Shown here piece by piece: positions 56,267 to 64,000 of a DNA stretch of 64,000 bases. The notes under the pieces were generated by a model that was given only the letters and a program-made list of their open reading frames with translations, ran no database searches and was not told the DNA's origin. The stretch comes from Balneolaceae bacterium (GTDB lineage: Bacteria > Bacteroidota > Rhodothermia > Balneolales > Balneolaceae), in NCBI GenBank assembly GCA_034521495.1, contig JAXHMK010000019.1:1-64000 (forward strand), given 5' to 3'. Positions within the stretch are counted from its first letter, which is position 1; each line of letters begins with the position of its first letter. A program made the translations under genes and the position numbers.

Positions 56267-58303
56267 ATGCACTCAACAATACGAAAAGAGCTTCAAAAAG
56301 TTTATTTAATTTTGTTCCTGCTGGTTTTGGTTACAGTTCCCTATACTCATGCCCAGGTTATTTCTGATGATACACTTTCCGTAGAACTCGATGAAATTCA
56401 AGTTAAAGCAACGCACTCTTCTATTACCGTAGGAGAAGCACCGATGTCTTTAACCTATATGTTGCGAAACTCCGCTGATTTGGCATCAAAACCATCAGCT
56501 ACAATGGATGAACTGACCTATACCATGCCGGGTATTTTTATAAGTAATCGGGAAAATTATGCATTGGGCGAACGCCTTACCATCCGGGGATTAGGGTGGA
56601 GAACACAGTTTGGAGTGAGAGGCACACAGGTTATTCTTGATAACATGCCCCTTACTGTTGCTGATGGTCAAACCATTATGAACATGATAGATCCTGCTGC
56701 TGTGAAACGAATTGAACTTTTACGAGGCCCGGCAGGTACCTTTTGGGGAAACTCCAGTGGAGGTGTACTGTTTCTTTCAACTGAACCTCAACCTGATGCA
56801 CCTGCACTAAAATATCGAGGATATGGCGGATCATTCAGTACTGTTAAACAAGAACTGGAATTAAACTCAACCATTGGTAAAACCCGCCTCTACGGATATG
56901 GAACCTATTTTGAGACAAATGGATATCGAAACCACAGTGCTGCAAGATTATACCGCGGAAGCCTTGGTTTGGAACGGCCTGTTTCCGACAATGGAAATTT
57001 TAGCGTCAGAGTGGCGTACACAGGAATGCCTAAAGCGCAACATCCGGGTTCATTAACCAAAGAAGATTCGCAAGATACACCCCAGAACGCAACTCCAAGT
57101 TTTGTAGAAAACCAGGCGGGAAAAACTATAGATCAGGCGATGATCGGTTCATCTTACATTCATCAATTTAGTTCGGGAATACTGGATATTTCTGCACATG
57201 GTACATACAGAGATGTCCAAAATCCTTTGACATTTGGAGTGATAAACCTTGAACGATATGCAGGCGGAGTTCGCTCAACCTACCAGTTCAATGAGCTTTC
57301 CTTTGATCTGCAAGTTGGCGGAGAGTTAAAAATCCAGGATGATGACCGACTCGAAACCAATAATGTTAATGGCGAACCTGGTAATGACATTAGCCTGGAG
57401 CAAGAAGAGCGGGTAACCAACCAGGCAATTTTTTCAAGAATTTCTGTGCCGGTTACCGAACGATTTTCAGTCAGTGCCGGAGCCAGGGCAGACTGGTTGA
57501 ATTATGAAACTCCGAACTCTTTGAATAATGAAGCTGAAGGCTCACGTTCTTTTTTCTCAGTTAACCCGAGTTTTGGGCTGATGTATGATCTGAATACCTC
57601 CTCTGTCTTTGCAAACTTCAGTACCTCTTTTGAATCGCCAACCACTACAGAACTGGTAAACAGGCCTTCGGGAGGAGCCGGATTTAACCAATCAATAGAA
57701 CCTGAAAAAACGATTAGCCTCGAAACCGGAATTCGTGGAAGAAACAATAGCCTAAGCTACGATTTTGCAGTTTACGGAATGAAAGTTGAAGATATCTTGG
57801 TCCCAATTGAGCTTGAAGACGGGCCGGTTTATTTTCAAAATGAAGGACAAACCAATCACTATGGTGTAGAACTTGGCCTGGCTTACAATACCGGAACAAA
57901 TATCGATTTTCGCTTGATGCTCAATTATCTCCAAGCCAAATTCAATGGTGGAAATTATGATGGAAATGATCTTCCCGGAGTTGCCCCTTTCAGAGCTGGT
58001 GCTTCAGTGAATTTCACTCCCGGAAACCACCAGTTCAGTCTCGACAGCGAGTGGATTAGCAGTTACTATGCAGATAGTGAAAACTCTGCCAAAAACAGCT
58101 CCTATGGTCTCCTTCATTTTCGCTGGACAGTTCAGGTTCCGCAACTATTTGAGGAAGGAACTTTTCGACCATTCGTAGCTGTAAATAATATTCTTGATAC
58201 CCGTTACAATTCGTCAGTTTTTGTAAATGCTTTTGGAAATCGATACTTCGAACCGGGTAGCAGCCGAAATTTCAGAGCAGGAATTCAAGTAAGTTTATTT
58301 TAG
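56267..58303 (+). CDS. TonB-dependent outer-membrane receptor
   Basis: This 678-residue receptor has a signal peptide (cleavage after THAQ), a short extension with a TonB-box-like DEIQVKATHS, the plug domain (NYALGERLTIRGLGWRTQFG, VILDNMPLTVADG, RIELLRGPAGTFWGNSSGG) and a 22-strand-type barrel with the C-terminal strand NFRAGIQVSLF ending in Phe. It lacks the SusC-type CarboxypepD_reg N-terminal domain, so it is more like a siderophore, vitamin or metal-chelate receptor. There is no SusD partner next to it. It is divergent from the DUF2752 operon. Confidence 0.93.
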   Translation: MHSTIRKELQKVYLILFLLVLVTVPYTHAQVISDDTLSVELDEIQVKATHSSITVGEAPMSLTYMLRNSADLASKPSATMDELTYTMPGIFISNRENYALGERLTIRGLGWRTQFGVRGTQVILDNMPLTVADGQTIMNMIDPAAVKRIELLRGPAGTFWGNSSGGVLFLSTEPQPDAPALKYRGYGGSFSTVKQELELNSTIGKTRLYGYGTYFETNGYRNHSAARLYRGSLGLERPVSDNGNFSVRVAYTGMPKAQHPGSLTKEDSQDTPQNATPSFVENQAGKTIDQAMIGSSYIHQFSSGILDISAHGTYRDVQNPLTFGVINLERYAGGVRSTYQFNELSFDLQVGGELKIQDDDRLETNNVNGEPGNDISLEQEERVTNQAIFSRISVPVTERFSVSAGARADWLNYETPNSLNNEAEGSRSFFSVNPSFGLMYDLNTSSVFANFSTSFESPTTTELVNRPSGGAGFNQSIEPEKTISLETGIRGRNNSLSYDFAVYGMKVEDILVPIELEDGPVYFQNEGQTNHYGVELGLAYNTGTNIDFRLMLNYLQAKFNGGNYDGNDLPGVAPFRAGASVNFTPGNHQFSLDSEWISSYYADSENSAKNSSYGLLHFRWTVQVPQLFEEGTFRPFVAVNNILDTRYNSSVFVNAFGNRYFEPGSSRNFRAGIQVSLF

Positions 58304-58578
58304 ACGTACTCACAGAAAAGAGTAAAATTATTACATCACTTTATTTACATATCGGTATTTCTGACTTAAAATATAGCTGTAATTTTAACTCTATTTACCA
58401 TTTTTAACACCTCATTTACAATATTTCAGCCTTTTTCCTATTGGTTTTTTTGAACTTACAGTGATTATTGCTTAAAAGGTTCGAACCAAGTATTTTAGCA
58501 AATGATGGTTTTGGTTTTGTTATACAAGATCAGGCTGTTATAACTATCAATGGGAACTTAGTTAGATGGGATTTATTT
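58304..58578. promoter_or_regulatory. Long 5' leader of the cold-shock gene
   Basis: The 275-bp gap before the cold-shock gene includes an in-frame stretch from 58468 that lacks cold-shock similarity, so I place the start at 58579 and read this as promoter plus untranslated leader. Long leaders are typical of cspA-type mRNAs and fold differently with temperature. No specific cold-box motif was identified. Confidence 0.35.
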
Positions 58579-58791
58579 ATGGAAAACCGTGAAGTAGGAA
58601 CTGTTAAATGGTTTCATAATGGTAAAGGGTATGGATTCATTACCCGCGAAGATGGTGACGATGTATTTGTACATTACTCAGAAATTCAAAGTGATGGATT
58701 TAAAAAACTGAGCGAAGGAGAAAAAGTTGAATTTACAATTGCTGATGGTGAGAAAGGCTTACAGGCAAAAGAAGTTATTCAGCTCCAATAA
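58579..58791 (+). CDS. Cold-shock domain protein
   Basis: With the start at 58579 the protein has 70 residues, the normal CspA size: [20 protein letters not shown] (RNP1-type KGYGFI), [10 protein letters not shown] (RNP2-type VFVHY), and [18 protein letters not shown]. It is a five-stranded OB-fold that binds single-stranded RNA and DNA and acts as an RNA chaperone. An upstream in-frame TTG (58468) would add 37 residues without similarity, so I reject it. Confidence 0.93.
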   Translation: MENREVGTVKWFHNGKGYGFITREDGDDVFVHYSEIQSDGFKKLSEGEKVEFTIADGEKGLQAKEVIQLQ

Positions 58792-58834
58792 GTTTTTTAC
58801 ATTCACAGGCATTTTTTATTCTCTCCCGATTTAG

Positions 58835-59158
58835 ATGCAGTGGCTAAAACATATCACCGTAGATTTGATAGCCACTATCGTAATCGCGATTGTTGTCTTT
58901 TTTGATACAACAGTTGTATTGGAATATGTAGTTTATATATATACCGGTTTGATGGTATTGGCTCGCCTGTTTACGCTACTTAATCAAAACTTCAGGTCCA
59001 TTACCAAAAGAAAAACCAAAAGCGCACCAAACTGGATGTACCATATTCTCTATTTTCTAAATGTAGCTTTTCTTGCGTATGGAATACACTATATCACCGC
59101 TGCCGGCTGGGTTTTTATTTGGGGTGTAGCTTATTACGTTCACAGCCAATCAGGATAA
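58835..59158 (+). CDS. Small hypothetical membrane protein
   Basis: This 107-residue protein has three or four hydrophobic segments (about 8-25, 29-48, 68-85, 87-105) split by a basic loop RSITKRKTKSAPNW. No known domain is recognised. It follows the cold-shock gene by about 43 bp on the same strand and may share its transcript. The absence of frame defects and its membrane-protein composition support a real gene. Confidence 0.65.
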   Translation: MQWLKHITVDLIATIVIAIVVFFDTTVVLEYVVYIYTGLMVLARLFTLLNQNFRSITKRKTKSAPNWMYHILYFLNVAFLAYGIHYITAAGWVFIWGVAYYVHSQSG

Positions 59159-59343
59159 ATTCTCTTCCTTACCTTCGTTTTAGACAAACCTTAACAATTT
59201 TCTAACATTTTCAATTTTAGGGTACGAAACGAATCAAAATAAAGTTGTCTATTCATACAATCTGATGACCATTGTCGTAGAAAGTCATTAAAAAGCGAAT
59301 GTAAATACGATTGGAATTGTTCCGAATATGAAATAAGACAATT

Positions 59344-59922
59344 ATGAAAAAATTTACCCTATATATAACTGCATATCTTCTCATTGCAATTACAATATCC
59401 TGTAACTCTTTTGCGCAGAATCAGGAAGTGACCGAGGAAGATCACCAACATTTTTTGAACAATATTACATATACCGAAGCTATGAGCGACTCACAAAACA
59501 AAGAAAAAGTAGTTCGAACTGAAGAAGAATGGAAAAACCGACTTTCCTCAGAAGAGTTTAGAGTTCTACGAAAGAAAGGTACAGAGATACCTTTTATCAA
59601 CGAATACAATAGCAATGAAGAAACAGGAGTGTATCTCTGCAAAGCATGCGGACAACCACTTTTCCATTCTGATACCAAATATAAAAGCGGAACCGGCTGG
59701 CCGAGTTTCTACAAGCCAATCGATGAAGATGCTGTTGAAGAAAAAGAAGACAATAGCTTTTTCATGACCCGAACAGAAATTGTATGCAGCCGTTGTGATT
59801 CCCATATCGGCCATGTATTTGATGACGGGCCACAACCAACCGGACTCCGGTATTGCATGAATTCAGCCGCGCTTCATTTTGTGCCTAAAGATTCTGAGCA
59901 GACAACACAATCAAACGAATAA
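59344..59922 (+). CDS. msrB: Peptide-methionine (R)-S-oxide reductase, exported
   Basis: This 192-residue protein has an N-terminal signal sequence (cleavage near SFAQ, or a lipobox at ITISC). Its MsrB domain shows two zinc CxxC pairs (LCKACGQPL and VCSRCDSHIGHVF), the substrate loop SGTGWPSFYKPI and the catalytic Cys in GLRYCMNSAALHF. It reduces methionine-R-sulfoxide in damaged proteins. An exported MsrB repairs envelope proteins. The usual recycling-Cys position was not confirmed. No msrA is fused or adjacent. Confidence 0.94.
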   Translation: MKKFTLYITAYLLIAITISCNSFAQNQEVTEEDHQHFLNNITYTEAMSDSQNKEKVVRTEEEWKNRLSSEEFRVLRKKGTEIPFINEYNSNEETGVYLCKACGQPLFHSDTKYKSGTGWPSFYKPIDEDAVEEKEDNSFFMTRTEIVCSRCDSHIGHVFDDGPQPTGLRYCMNSAALHFVPKDSEQTTQSNE

Positions 59923-60093
59923 TGATTACTTGAACAAACAAAATGTTCGGTTGATGATTTAGTTGATTGAGTCTCAAATTTAATCTTTTCTTTATAAATC
60001 AGTATTTGGAATATTCCAGATGCTGATTTTTTTATTGTACTTGTCATCAGGATTCAATTCATTACTTGGGAATCGAATATTTATTGCAATAAT

Positions 60094-60645
60094 ATGGATA
60101 CACAAAGTTCAAGCAGAAAAGCACAAACACTTGTTGAGGCATCATTCAACCCAAAAATAAAAACTTATATAAATGCCACAGTTATTTTGATCTGCTGCAT
60201 TACTATTTTTGGAATTGTGTTAATCCCTTTTTGGCTGATCTTCGGGCGAATGTATCTGAACAGATATTTCGACAGTCTTTTTTGTGAACTCACCTCCCGG
60301 GCGCTAAAATTCAGAAAGGGAGTCCTTTTCCAGGTAGAACGAACCATTCCATTGGACAAGATCCAGGATCTAACTTTTCGGGAGGGACCTCTTCTCAGGT
60401 ATTTTGGATTAAGCATTTTAAAAATAGAAACAGCCGGACAAAGTAACCAGACAGGTACGGATATGTCTCTGATAGGAATTGTTGATGCGAGAGAGTTCAG
60501 AGAGAAAGTAATTGACCAAAGAGATAAAATTACCGACCTGGGATCATCATCCTCCCCTACTCAATCTTCATCAGGTGATAGCAAATCAAAGGAAACACTT
60601 CAATCTATTCTTGAAACCCTTCAGCGAATTGAGAAGAAGATTTAG
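60094..60645 (+). CDS. Bacterial PH-domain (YdbS/DUF304-like) membrane protein
   Basis: This 183-residue protein has one or two N-terminal hydrophobic segments (INATVILICCITIFGIVLIP and following) and then a bPH2 domain: LTSRALKFRKGVLFQVERTI, PLDKIQDLTFREGPL and ILKIETAG are the family strands. The C-terminus is a Ser-rich linker and a short coiled coil (KETLQSILETLQRIEKKI). Function is unknown; such proteins are often paired, but no second one is adjacent. It is convergent with the second SNF transporter. Confidence 0.85.
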   Translation: MDTQSSSRKAQTLVEASFNPKIKTYINATVILICCITIFGIVLIPFWLIFGRMYLNRYFDSLFCELTSRALKFRKGVLFQVERTIPLDKIQDLTFREGPLLRYFGLSILKIETAGQSNQTGTDMSLIGIVDAREFREKVIDQRDKITDLGSSSSPTQSSSGDSKSKETLQSILETLQRIEKKI

Positions 60646-60670
60646 CTGCTATCCAAAATTGTTTGGTGAT

Positions 60671-60750
60671 AAATCCGCGAAGTTTCACTTATGTAAAGAT
60701 GGAAATAGAAATAGTTTTTGATGTATTAAGACGAAAAACTTCGCGGATTT
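60671..60750. terminator. 15-bp perfect inverted repeat between convergent genes
   Basis: AAATCCGCGAAGTTT (60671-60685) and its exact complement AAACTTCGCGGATTT (60736-60750) are separated by 50 nt. They lie between the stops of two convergent genes (60645 and 60760). They could form a large stem-loop that ends transcription from both sides, or be the ends of a small inserted element. Confidence 0.6.
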
Positions 60751-60759
60751 CTTAAAGAC

Positions 60760-62268
60760 TCAATTCAAAATCGTTTTATCAGCAATTTTCCTATTGTAGA
60801 TCTTGAACAAGATCATCATCACTCCCCACTGCAGGAACACTGTTGCTACAGAAAATGAACTAAGTGGGTTGTACCAGGTATCGGGAGCAAAACTTGTGGC
60901 GCTTAAATAGATCCACCATACCAGAAGTGTTATCACTTCAACCGGTATTACATATTTGATGATAATTGACCACCAGTATCCAAGTTTAATCCGGCTCTCA
61001 TCTGTATTAACCAAAGTATCTCTGAATTTATCAGCTCCAAATCGAATTACAGCAAATGAGATGAATCCGCCGGATACCATCAGCCCAATCCCCCACACAA
61101 AATCCTGGTTGGCGAGAAAATCAACAGAAATAGCAGATGGCATTCCAAATAAAAATCCCACAATACAAACACCAATAGTTGCATTTTTGCGTGCAACTCC
61201 CATATCAACAAATACCTTTGTAGCCAATTCTATCATAGAGATGAGTGAACTGAAAGCTGCAAAGGTAAGCCCGAGGAAAAAGAGAATTGCAAAAATTCGA
61301 CCCCCCGTCATCTCATTAAAAAGTTGTGGCATCCACATAAATGTAAGCCCCGTTGATGCCGGACCGGATGTGCGCATCACCTCTAAAATCTCTCCGTCAG
61401 TCATGGATGAGCCCAAAGTTCCAAAAACAGTTGAAAAGATAATGACAGCCGCCATCAATGAAACCAGGTTATTTCCAATACCGGTTTGAAAAGCGCTGAT
61501 TGTGATGTCATCGCTGGAGCGCATATAAGCCCCATATGTTAAGATTAATCCCCATGCAGCTCCCGTATCCCAGGCATTTTGAGTGAGCGCTTCGAGCCAT
61601 AATCCGGGCTCTTTCAAAGTAGACCAATCTGGTGTGAAAAGATAAGCGACTCCTGCACCACTACCGGTAAGTGAGAGTGCCTTTATCAACGAAATTACAA
61701 GAACTAAAAGTAGCGAGGGGATCAAAATCAGGTTAATCCGTTCGATACTTTTAACTCCTTTTAGTATCACAAGTGCCCCGAGAAAGATCATTAACGCATG
61801 AAAAATAGAGGGTAACGTAGAACTTTGGAAACCGGCCCATACCATCTCGGCATGATCCAAACTTTCGGGAAGTACAGAAAAAACGGACTCAATCAGATAA
61901 TATGCACACCAACCGGCCACTACACTGTAGTAAAACATGATAGCCGTAGCCACAAATCCTATAAAACTCCCCATCCAGGCGGAATTTTTTCCAACCATTT
62001 TTATGTATGAGCCGACCACACCTTTCCGGCCATTCCGGCCAATTCCATATTCAGCAATAATGAGCGGAATAGACCAGATAAACAGAAAAGTAACCCACGC
62101 AATCAGAAAAGCACCAGCACCTGTTTCCCCTCCATTTTGTGCTGCGATTCGGGGAAAGCGCCAGATATTTCCCGTACCTACGGCAATCCCCAAAACACTT
62201 AGAATAAGTCCCCACTTTGTGCTAAACCGCTCTTTGGGCCGTTTACTGCCTTTTAAATGTGAATCCAT
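60760..62268 (-). CDS. SNF-family sodium-dependent transporter (second of two)
   Basis: The start at 62268 (MDSHLKGSKRPKERF) gives a cytosolic basic lead before TM1, WGLILSVLGIAVGTGNIWRF, the SNF signature. About 12 hydrophobic segments follow, including WAYLIL-type QNAWDTGAAWGLILTYGAY, whose Asp-containing NAWDTGAA loop is typical of TM6. About 502 residues long, it is of the 12-TM type, distinct from the 11-TM paralogue at 40887. It is probably a Na+-coupled amino-acid importer. It is divergent from the GT117 gene. Confidence 0.93.
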   Translation of the reverse strand: MDSHLKGSKRPKERFSTKWGLILSVLGIAVGTGNIWRFPRIAAQNGGETGAGAFLIAWVTFLFIWSIPLIIAEYGIGRNGRKGVVGSYIKMVGKNSAWMGSFIGFVATAIMFYYSVVAGWCAYYLIESVFSVLPESLDHAEMVWAGFQSSTLPSIFHALMIFLGALVILKGVKSIERINLILIPSLLLVLVISLIKALSLTGSGAGVAYLFTPDWSTLKEPGLWLEALTQNAWDTGAAWGLILTYGAYMRSSDDITISAFQTGIGNNLVSLMAAVIIFSTVFGTLGSSMTDGEILEVMRTSGPASTGLTFMWMPQLFNEMTGGRIFAILFFLGLTFAAFSSLISMIELATKVFVDMGVARKNATIGVCIVGFLFGMPSAISVDFLANQDFVWGIGLMVSGGFISFAVIRFGADKFRDTLVNTDESRIKLGYWWSIIIKYVIPVEVITLLVWWIYLSATSFAPDTWYNPLSSFSVATVFLQWGVMMILFKIYNRKIADKTILN

Positions 62269-62541
62269 TTTTTGGAATTGATGATCTTTTCGGACACAAT
62301 TCAGTTGATAACCATCTTTCCAGTCATTTGCAAGCACTTCATATCTTGTTTATACAATTCAGTCATAATATTTGAACTACAAAATTTTTCAATTGTGCTT
62401 TCAAAGTCTGATTCGGTATCTTTGCCCATTCAATGAATATGTTGAACTATAATCCATGATAACAGAAATATCATGGAGACCGTCTCGTTATGAACTGTTC
62501 AAAAGTGCAGATCAAACATTAGATAACTTTAAATCGATTTT

Positions 62542-64000
62542 ATGGATTTATCGTCAATTTTCGCTAACCACCGGAAGCGAAACTTTTTCTTTGCTACAAT
62601 TAGCTTCATATATGCTTTTGTAATCTACACGATGACAGTTGCTCCTACCACCTCTTTTTGGGATGCAGCTGAATATATTGCTATATCTCATACACTGCAG
62701 ATTGCCCATCCACCTGGATCACCGTTTTTTGCCCTTATTGGCAGGGTAGTATCTATGTTTATACCTACAGAATATGTGGCTTTGAGCATCAATATGATTA
62801 GTGTTACTGTCTCGTCATTTACAATCATGTTATTATATCTGATTATTGTGAGACTGATTGAAGAGTGGCGCGGACCTGCTGACGAGATGGATTTTATGGA
62901 TAAGATTGGTTTGTATGCCGGCGGACTCTTCGGGGCGTTCACTTTTACAGTTACACACACACAGTGGTTTAATGCGGTTGAGGCAGAAATGTACGCGTCT
63001 TCTATGTTCCTGACGGCACTTGTTGTTTGGCTCTCCTTAAAATGGTCGGCGAATCACAAAAAACCTTATGCCGAGCGATGGTTAATCGTTATTGCCTACC
63101 TGTTTGGTATAGGCATTGGCGTTCACCTTCTTAATTTACTGGCAATCTTTTTCGTAGCCATGATTATCTACTTTAAGAAAGTAGAACTTTCCGCCTCCTC
63201 ATTTTTACTAATGGCTGGTATTGCCGTCCTCGGGTTCTTTTCTGTTTATCCTGTAACAGTTATTTGGCTGCCGGATATTGCCGGGCAGATCGGGTCCTAC
63301 ACATACGGCTTAATAGGCCCAATGACATTCGTTATTCTTGTCATTGCAGCATTAAGTTACGGAATATACTATACGCATAAGCACAACCACAGAATTGCCA
63401 ATATTATATTACTTGCATATGCAATGATAATGATCGGGTATTCAAGTTATGCATTAATTATGATTCGCTCTCAGGCAGAACCGCCAATCGATGAGAATGA
63501 CCCATCTACTGTTCAGGATTTTGTGAGCTATCTCAGCCGGGATCAATATGGAAAATCTCCCCTTCTGATGGGAAATACATACGATAATTCCATCGGAGCA
63601 ATTGATCGTGAAGAGGAGGTTCTTTTCCCGCGACGCCACTCTGCACAACCCCGGCATATGCAGTATTATTCACAATTCGATTCCGATCTATCCTATTTCC
63701 TGAACTACCAGGTCAATCACATGTATCTGCGTTATTTTAACTGGAATTTTATTGGCCGCGATGCAGATGTACAGGATGCAGGGTGGTATGCCGGATTTTC
63801 AGAGACCCGCCACTCTAATAATCCTGCCCATTCGGGATATTTTTACTTGCCGCTGCTCATTGGTTTGTTCGGGTTTCTCTACCATTTCAAGAATGACTGG
63901 AAAAGGGGTCTCTCTATTTTAGCATTGTTTTTACTAACAGGCCTTGCCATCATTTTCTATCTCAATCAAACACCGTTTGAACCGCGCGAGCGGGACTATG
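62542..64000 (+). CDS. DUF2723/GT117-type membrane glycosyltransferase (3' end outside window)
   Basis: An open frame from ATG 62542 runs 486 codons to the window edge with no stop. It begins with a cytosolic lead (MDLSSIFANHRKRN) and DUF2723 signatures: TMTVAPTTSFWDAAEYIAIS with the catalytic-type Asp, LQIAHPPGSPFFALIGR, FTVTHTQWFNAVEAEMYAS, and an array of hydrophobic helices. The family (GT117, related to protein O-mannosyltransferases) transfers lipid-linked sugar to secreted proteins and is typical of Bacteroidota-type bacteria. Full-length members are about 1,000 residues, so about half is visible. Confidence 0.9.
   Translation, partial: MDLSSIFANHRKRNFFFATISFIYAFVIYTMTVAPTTSFWDAAEYIAISHTLQIAHPPGSPFFALIGRVVSMFIPTEYVALSINMISVTVSSFTIMLLYLIIVRLIEEWRGPADEMDFMDKIGLYAGGLFGAFTFTVTHTQWFNAVEAEMYASSMFLTALVVWLSLKWSANHKKPYAERWLIVIAYLFGIGIGVHLLNLLAIFFVAMIIYFKKVELSASSFLLMAGIAVLGFFSVYPVTVIWLPDIAGQIGSYTYGLIGPMTFVILVIAALSYGIYYTHKHNHRIANIILLAYAMIMIGYSSYALIMIRSQAEPPIDENDPSTVQDFVSYLSRDQYGKSPLLMGNTYDNSIGAIDREEEVLFPRRHSAQPRHMQYYSQFDSDLSYFLNYQVNHMYLRYFNWNFIGRDADVQDAGWYAGFSETRHSNNPAHSGYFYLPLLIGLFGFLYHFKNDWKRGLSILALFLLTGLAIIFYLNQTPFEPRERDY

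Noticed and set aside
1-64000. CRISPR array or cas genes
   Set aside because: No regularly spaced direct repeats with unique spacers and no Cas-like protein; all repeats found are palindromic and irregularly spaced.
1-64000. tRNA or rRNA genes
   Set aside because: No T-arm (GTTCGANNC) with matching acceptor stem and no rRNA signature seen by eye; a covariance-model scan would be decisive.

Overview
The window reads as one chromosome segment of a marine or halophilic member of the Bacteroidota/Balneolota group (inference). The pointers are a TonB-dependent receptor, many Cys-anchored lipoproteins, an outward-facing polysaccharide repertoire (sulfatases, GH20, DUF1080, an exported sugar-epimerase family protein), a 7TM-DISM/SpoIIE phosphatase, a GT117/DUF2723 protein and efp-accB-accC housekeeping order. 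No rRNA, tRNA, CRISPR array or prophage was seen.

Region 1 (1-4.25 kb) is the edge of an unstable accessory zone. It holds the 5' end of an exported protein, an IS200/IS605 transposase, a DUF1080 lipoprotein, decayed coding sequence, an intact IS630 element and an older truncated IS630 copy in tandem with it.

Region 2 (4.25-11.7 kb) is a compact minus-strand catabolic operon: Gfo/Idh/MocA dehydrogenase, SDR dehydrogenase, ROK sugar kinase, SIS-domain protein, FAD-dependent oxidoreductase and a phosphotriesterase-family metal hydrolase. A divergent AraC-type regulator is broken by one extra base. IS630-related sequence has cut off a further gene at the operon's 3' end.

Region 3 (11.7-19.6 kb) is a gene graveyard. 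A second, frameshifted IS630 copy sits next to a 22-bp perfect hairpin. Then come the C-terminal half of a sulfatase, a Gfo/Idh gene broken by several indels, a possible sigma-factor N-terminus, and an OmpA-family gene with an internal tandem duplication and frameshifts.

Region 4 (19.6-35.6 kb) is exported glycan and acid-sugar metabolism: ankyrin lipoprotein, PARG-type ADP-ribose glycohydrolase, sulfatase, GH20 hexosaminidase, a 2-keto-3-deoxy-aldonate dehydratase/alpha-ketoglutarate-semialdehyde dehydrogenase pair, PHP phosphodiesterase, IS110 element with a probable bridge-RNA segment, GntP permease, AGE-family lipoprotein and alkaline phosphatase. Intergenic gaps here carry several dispersed palindromic repeat families.

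Region 5 (35.7-64 kb) is mostly well-kept core genome: trmH-like methyltransferase, metG, a GH13 debranching enzyme, an SNF transporter, efp-accB-accC-gcvH, guaA, a TPR/periplasmic-binding protein, mltG, a six-gene envelope/stress operon (DUF2752, TM2, HD, DUF4097, 7TM-SpoIIE, Omp85-like barrel), a TonB receptor, a cold-shock protein, msrB, a PH-domain protein, a second SNF transporter and the start of a GT117 protein. REP-like hairpin units lie between some of these genes.

The most interesting material is (i) the oxidative sugar operon of region 2 with the nearby DUF1080 gene, (ii) the IS110 element and its structured leader, (iii) a family of MITE/REP-like repeats seen in at least three sequence types, and (iv) the uncharacterised DUF4097/SpoIIE envelope operon.
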